Below, in pieces: positions 5,427 through 6,899 of a DNA stretch of 6,899 nt. This DNA is from Burkholderiales bacterium (GTDB taxonomy: Bacteria > Pseudomonadota > Gammaproteobacteria > Burkholderiales > Usitatibacteraceae). The notes beneath the pieces were generated by a model. The model made no database searches, had not been told where the DNA came from, and saw nothing but the letters and a program-made list of their open reading frames with translations. The position numbers and the translations under genes were made by a program. How positions within the stretch are numbered: the first letter of the stretch is position 1; every line of letters begins with the position of its first letter. The stretch covers positions 1-6,899 of the forward strand of contig JAICTR010000158.1 in assembly GCA_025936275.1 (NCBI GenBank), written 5' to 3'.

Positions 5427-6391
5427 TGGCGGCGGCACCTCGTTCGCGCGAGGCGGATCCGGCGGCATTCCCGATGGCGCGGGAACGGCTGAAGAGGTAT
5501 CTCGACAGCGACCTCCTCTACAGCTTCCGCCGCCGCCCCGGCGTGATCCTCTCCGCGGCGATCTGCATCGCGTTCTTCGTCGGCGCGGTGTTCGCGCCGT
5601 GGGTGGCGCCGCACAATCCCTTCGACCTCGCGACGTTGAACCTCGGCGACGCGATGAAGCCGCCGGCGTGGGTCTCGGGCGGGAGCCTTGCCTACCCCTT
5701 CGGCACCGACGACCAGGGGCGCGACGTCTTCTCGGCGATCCTGTTCGGCTCGCGCATCTCGTTGCTGGTGGGCCTGCTCGCGACGCTCCTCGCGATGGTG
5801 ATCGGCGTGGCGCTGGGACTGGTCGCGGGCTACGCGGGCGGGAAGCTGGACGCCTTCATCATGCGCGTGGCCGACGTGCAGCTCTCGTTTCCCGCGATCC
5901 TCATCGCGCTGCTGGTGGACGGGCTCGCGCGCGCGGCGCTCCCCCGGGAACTGCAGGACCAGCTCGCGTTCTACGTGATCGTGGTCGCGATCGCGGCCTC
6001 CGGGTGGGTGCGCTACGCGCGCACCGTGCGCGGCTCGACCCTCGTGGAGCGCAACAAGGAGTACGTCCAGGCGGCACGGGTCATCGGAAGGCATCCCGCC
6101 GCGATCATGTTCTCCCATGTGCTGCCGAACGCGCTCGGGCCCGTGCTCGTGCTCGTGACGCTGCACATCGGAGAGGCCATCATCACCGAGGCGACGCTCT
6201 CGTTCCTGGGCGTCGGGGTGCCGCCGACGCAACCCTCGCTCGGCACCCTGATCCGCATCGGCAACGAGTTCCTGTTCTCCGGCGAATGGTGGATCACGGT
6301 GTTCCCGGGCGCCGCGCTGGTCGCGCTGGTGCTCGCCATCAACGTGCTGGGGGATTGGCTCCGCGACGCGCTGAACCCCCGGCTGCGCTAG
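5426..6391 (+). CDS. ABC transporter permease, DppC/OppC type
   Basis: This is the second membrane subunit and partner of the preceding permease. The 321-residue product has a cytoplasmic N-terminus with a DSDLLYSFRRRPG segment (28-39), a first helix at about 40-60, and the hallmark periplasmic YPFGTDDQGRDVFSAILFGSRISL (90-113). Further helices lie near 112-136, 150-167, 180-194, 235-253 and 287-309. The EAA loop is EYVQAARVIGRHPAAIMFSH (212-231), followed by VLPNALGPVLV. TEATLSFLGVGVPPTQPSLG (254-273) and the NVLGDWLRDALNPRLR end are standard for the family. The start ATG lies within the TGATG junction, so it is likely translated by ribosomes finishing the first permease. Confidence 0.95.
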   Translation: MAAAPRSREADPAAFPMARERLKRYLDSDLLYSFRRRPGVILSAAICIAFFVGAVFAPWVAPHNPFDLATLNLGDAMKPPAWVSGGSLAYPFGTDDQGRDVFSAILFGSRISLLVGLLATLLAMVIGVALGLVAGYAGGKLDAFIMRVADVQLSFPAILIALLVDGLARAALPRELQDQLAFYVIVVAIAASGWVRYARTVRGSTLVERNKEYVQAARVIGRHPAAIMFSHVLPNALGPVLVLVTLHIGEAIITEATLSFLGVGVPPTQPSLGTLIRIGNEFLFSGEWWITVFPGAALVALVLAINVLGDWLRDALNPRLR

Positions 6392-6397
6392 CGTCGC

Positions 6398-6404
6398 GGA
6401 AAGG
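6398..6404 (+). promoter_or_regulatory. Ribosome binding site of the small lipoprotein gene
   Basis: GGAAAGG lies eight bases before the ATG at 6413, in the only real gap of this operon (21 bp). It gives the lipoprotein gene its own initiation signal, unlike the overlapping junctions on either side. Confidence 0.6.
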
Positions 6405-6412
6405 CAATCGCC

Positions 6413-6811
6413 ATGAAATTCCCGTTCCCGTTCGCCCTCCTCGTCCTCGCCGGCGGTTGCGCCGCCGCGGGCCCTTATGCCCAGCCCTATTCGATCATCG
6501 AGAACGATCCGGTCCGCTCCGCCGATCCCGACGTCGTGCCGATCGTGATGAACCGCGTGGACGACCGAACGACGCTCTCGCCGCAGCGCGACGTCGTGCC
6601 GCCCGGCACGCACCAGGTCACGATCTACGTGCCGCCGCGCAAGGGCTTCTTCAACGCGACGCAGCAGACCTTCGAGCTCGAGACCGAGCCCTGCACGCGC
6701 TACTACCTCTCGGCGAAGCTCGACAATCCCGTGGGCCAGCACTGGACGCCGGTCGTGCGAAGCACCGAGCGCATCGGCGAGTGCGAGGCGAAGTTCGCCA
6801 TGAACCGATGA
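6413..6811 (+). CDS. Small predicted lipoprotein of unknown function in the transporter operon
   Basis: The 132-residue product begins with a short lipoprotein-like signal, MKFPFPFALLVLAGGC. C16 is the predicted lipidated residue in a slightly weak lipobox (A-G-G-C). Ala at the next position fits outer-membrane sorting if the family rule applies. The mature part looks like a compact beta-rich domain: IVMNRVDDRTTL (44-55), VVPPGTHQVTIYVPP (61-75), then a TFELETEPCTRYYLSAKLDN stretch (86-105) and VVRSTERIGEC (114-124). C94 and C124 could form a disulfide. I recognise the general style of small betaproteobacterial lipoproteins but no characterised function. It is not a substrate-binding protein, being far too small. 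Its TGA overlaps the ATPase start (ATGA), so it is translationally tied to the transporter. Confidence 0.85.
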   Translation: MKFPFPFALLVLAGGCAAAGPYAQPYSIIENDPVRSADPDVVPIVMNRVDDRTTLSPQRDVVPPGTHQVTIYVPPRKGFFNATQQTFELETEPCTRYYLSAKLDNPVGQHWTPVVRSTERIGECEAKFAMNR

Positions 6812-6899
6812 CGCGCCCGCTCCTCGAGGTGATCGACCTACGCGTGGAATTTCCCACGCGTCGCGGCACGCTCACCGCGATCGACGGCGTGTCGTTCGA
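6808..6899 (+). CDS. ABC transporter ATP-binding protein, DppD/OppD type, partial (first 30 residues)
   Basis: The ATG at 6808 overlaps the lipoprotein stop as ATGA. The visible residues LLEVIDLRVEFPTRRGTLTAIDGVSF match the N-terminal beta strands of dipeptide-type ATPases, just before the Walker A motif, which lies beyond the window. With the two permeases upstream it would energise import at the inner membrane. Family assignment is good; domains cannot be checked because the gene is cut by the right edge. Confidence 0.88.
   Translation, partial: MTRPLLEVIDLRVEFPTRRGTLTAIDGVSF

Noticed and set aside
3615..5468. 617-codon open frame on the minus strand spanning far upstream of the editing-protein gene
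   Set aside because: Only the last 240 codons match the AlaX family. The rest is antisense to the first permease gene, is rich in R, H, E and D, and is a shadow caused by high GC at third positions.
6529..6601. CGACGTCGTGCCG occurring twice 60 bp apart in the lipoprotein gene
   Set aside because: It encodes DVVP in both places in the same frame, and flanks do not match; codon bias and chance explain it.
5378..6742. 454-codon minus-strand frame opposite the second permease
   Set aside because: Charged low-complexity shadow; the plus strand encodes a canonical DppC-like permease.

Overview
The window is a dense, GC-rich stretch of a proteobacterial chromosome. Nearly every codon ends in G or C, gene spacing is tight and the gene content is typical of a betaproteobacterium. 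That lineage call is an inference from the families seen; no rRNA or tRNA gene is present to test it.

Left block (1-2966, minus strand): a tyrosine/4-hydroxyphenylpyruvate catabolic operon read right to left. It holds hppD (4-hydroxyphenylpyruvate dioxygenase), hmgA (homogentisate 1,2-dioxygenase) and the start of a fumarylacetoacetate hydrolase family gene that runs off the left edge. The proteins catalyse 4-hydroxyphenylpyruvate to homogentisate, homogentisate to maleylacetoacetate, and hydrolysis of the ring-cleavage product. The isomerase step is not in view.

The unusual feature is a GC-rich palindromic repeat of about 34 bp, present four times between positions 444 and 3024 and only in this block. 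One copy lies in frame inside hppD. One forms the 3' end of hmgA and the ribosome-binding region of the next gene. One forms the ribosome-binding region of hmgA. One lies inverted in the hppD leader. A degenerate half copy may sit in the alanyl-tRNA editing gene.

Middle block (2967-4445): a divergent Lrp/AsnC-family regulator faces away from hppD. The shared 158-bp intergenic region contains a 17-bp A/T-centred palindrome that is a good candidate operator. The regulator converges, with a 7-bp gap, on a gene for a free-standing alanyl-tRNA editing protein (AlaX type). That gene is in turn divergent from the transporter operon.

Right block (4446-6899, plus strand): a peptide/nickel-type ABC transporter operon with a DppB-like permease, a DppC-like permease, a small predicted lipoprotein of unknown function and the first 30 codons of a DppD-like ATPase. 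The junctions are a 1-bp overlap (TGATG), a 21-bp gap and a 4-bp overlap (ATGA), so the lipoprotein gene is a structural part of the operon. No substrate-binding protein gene is visible.
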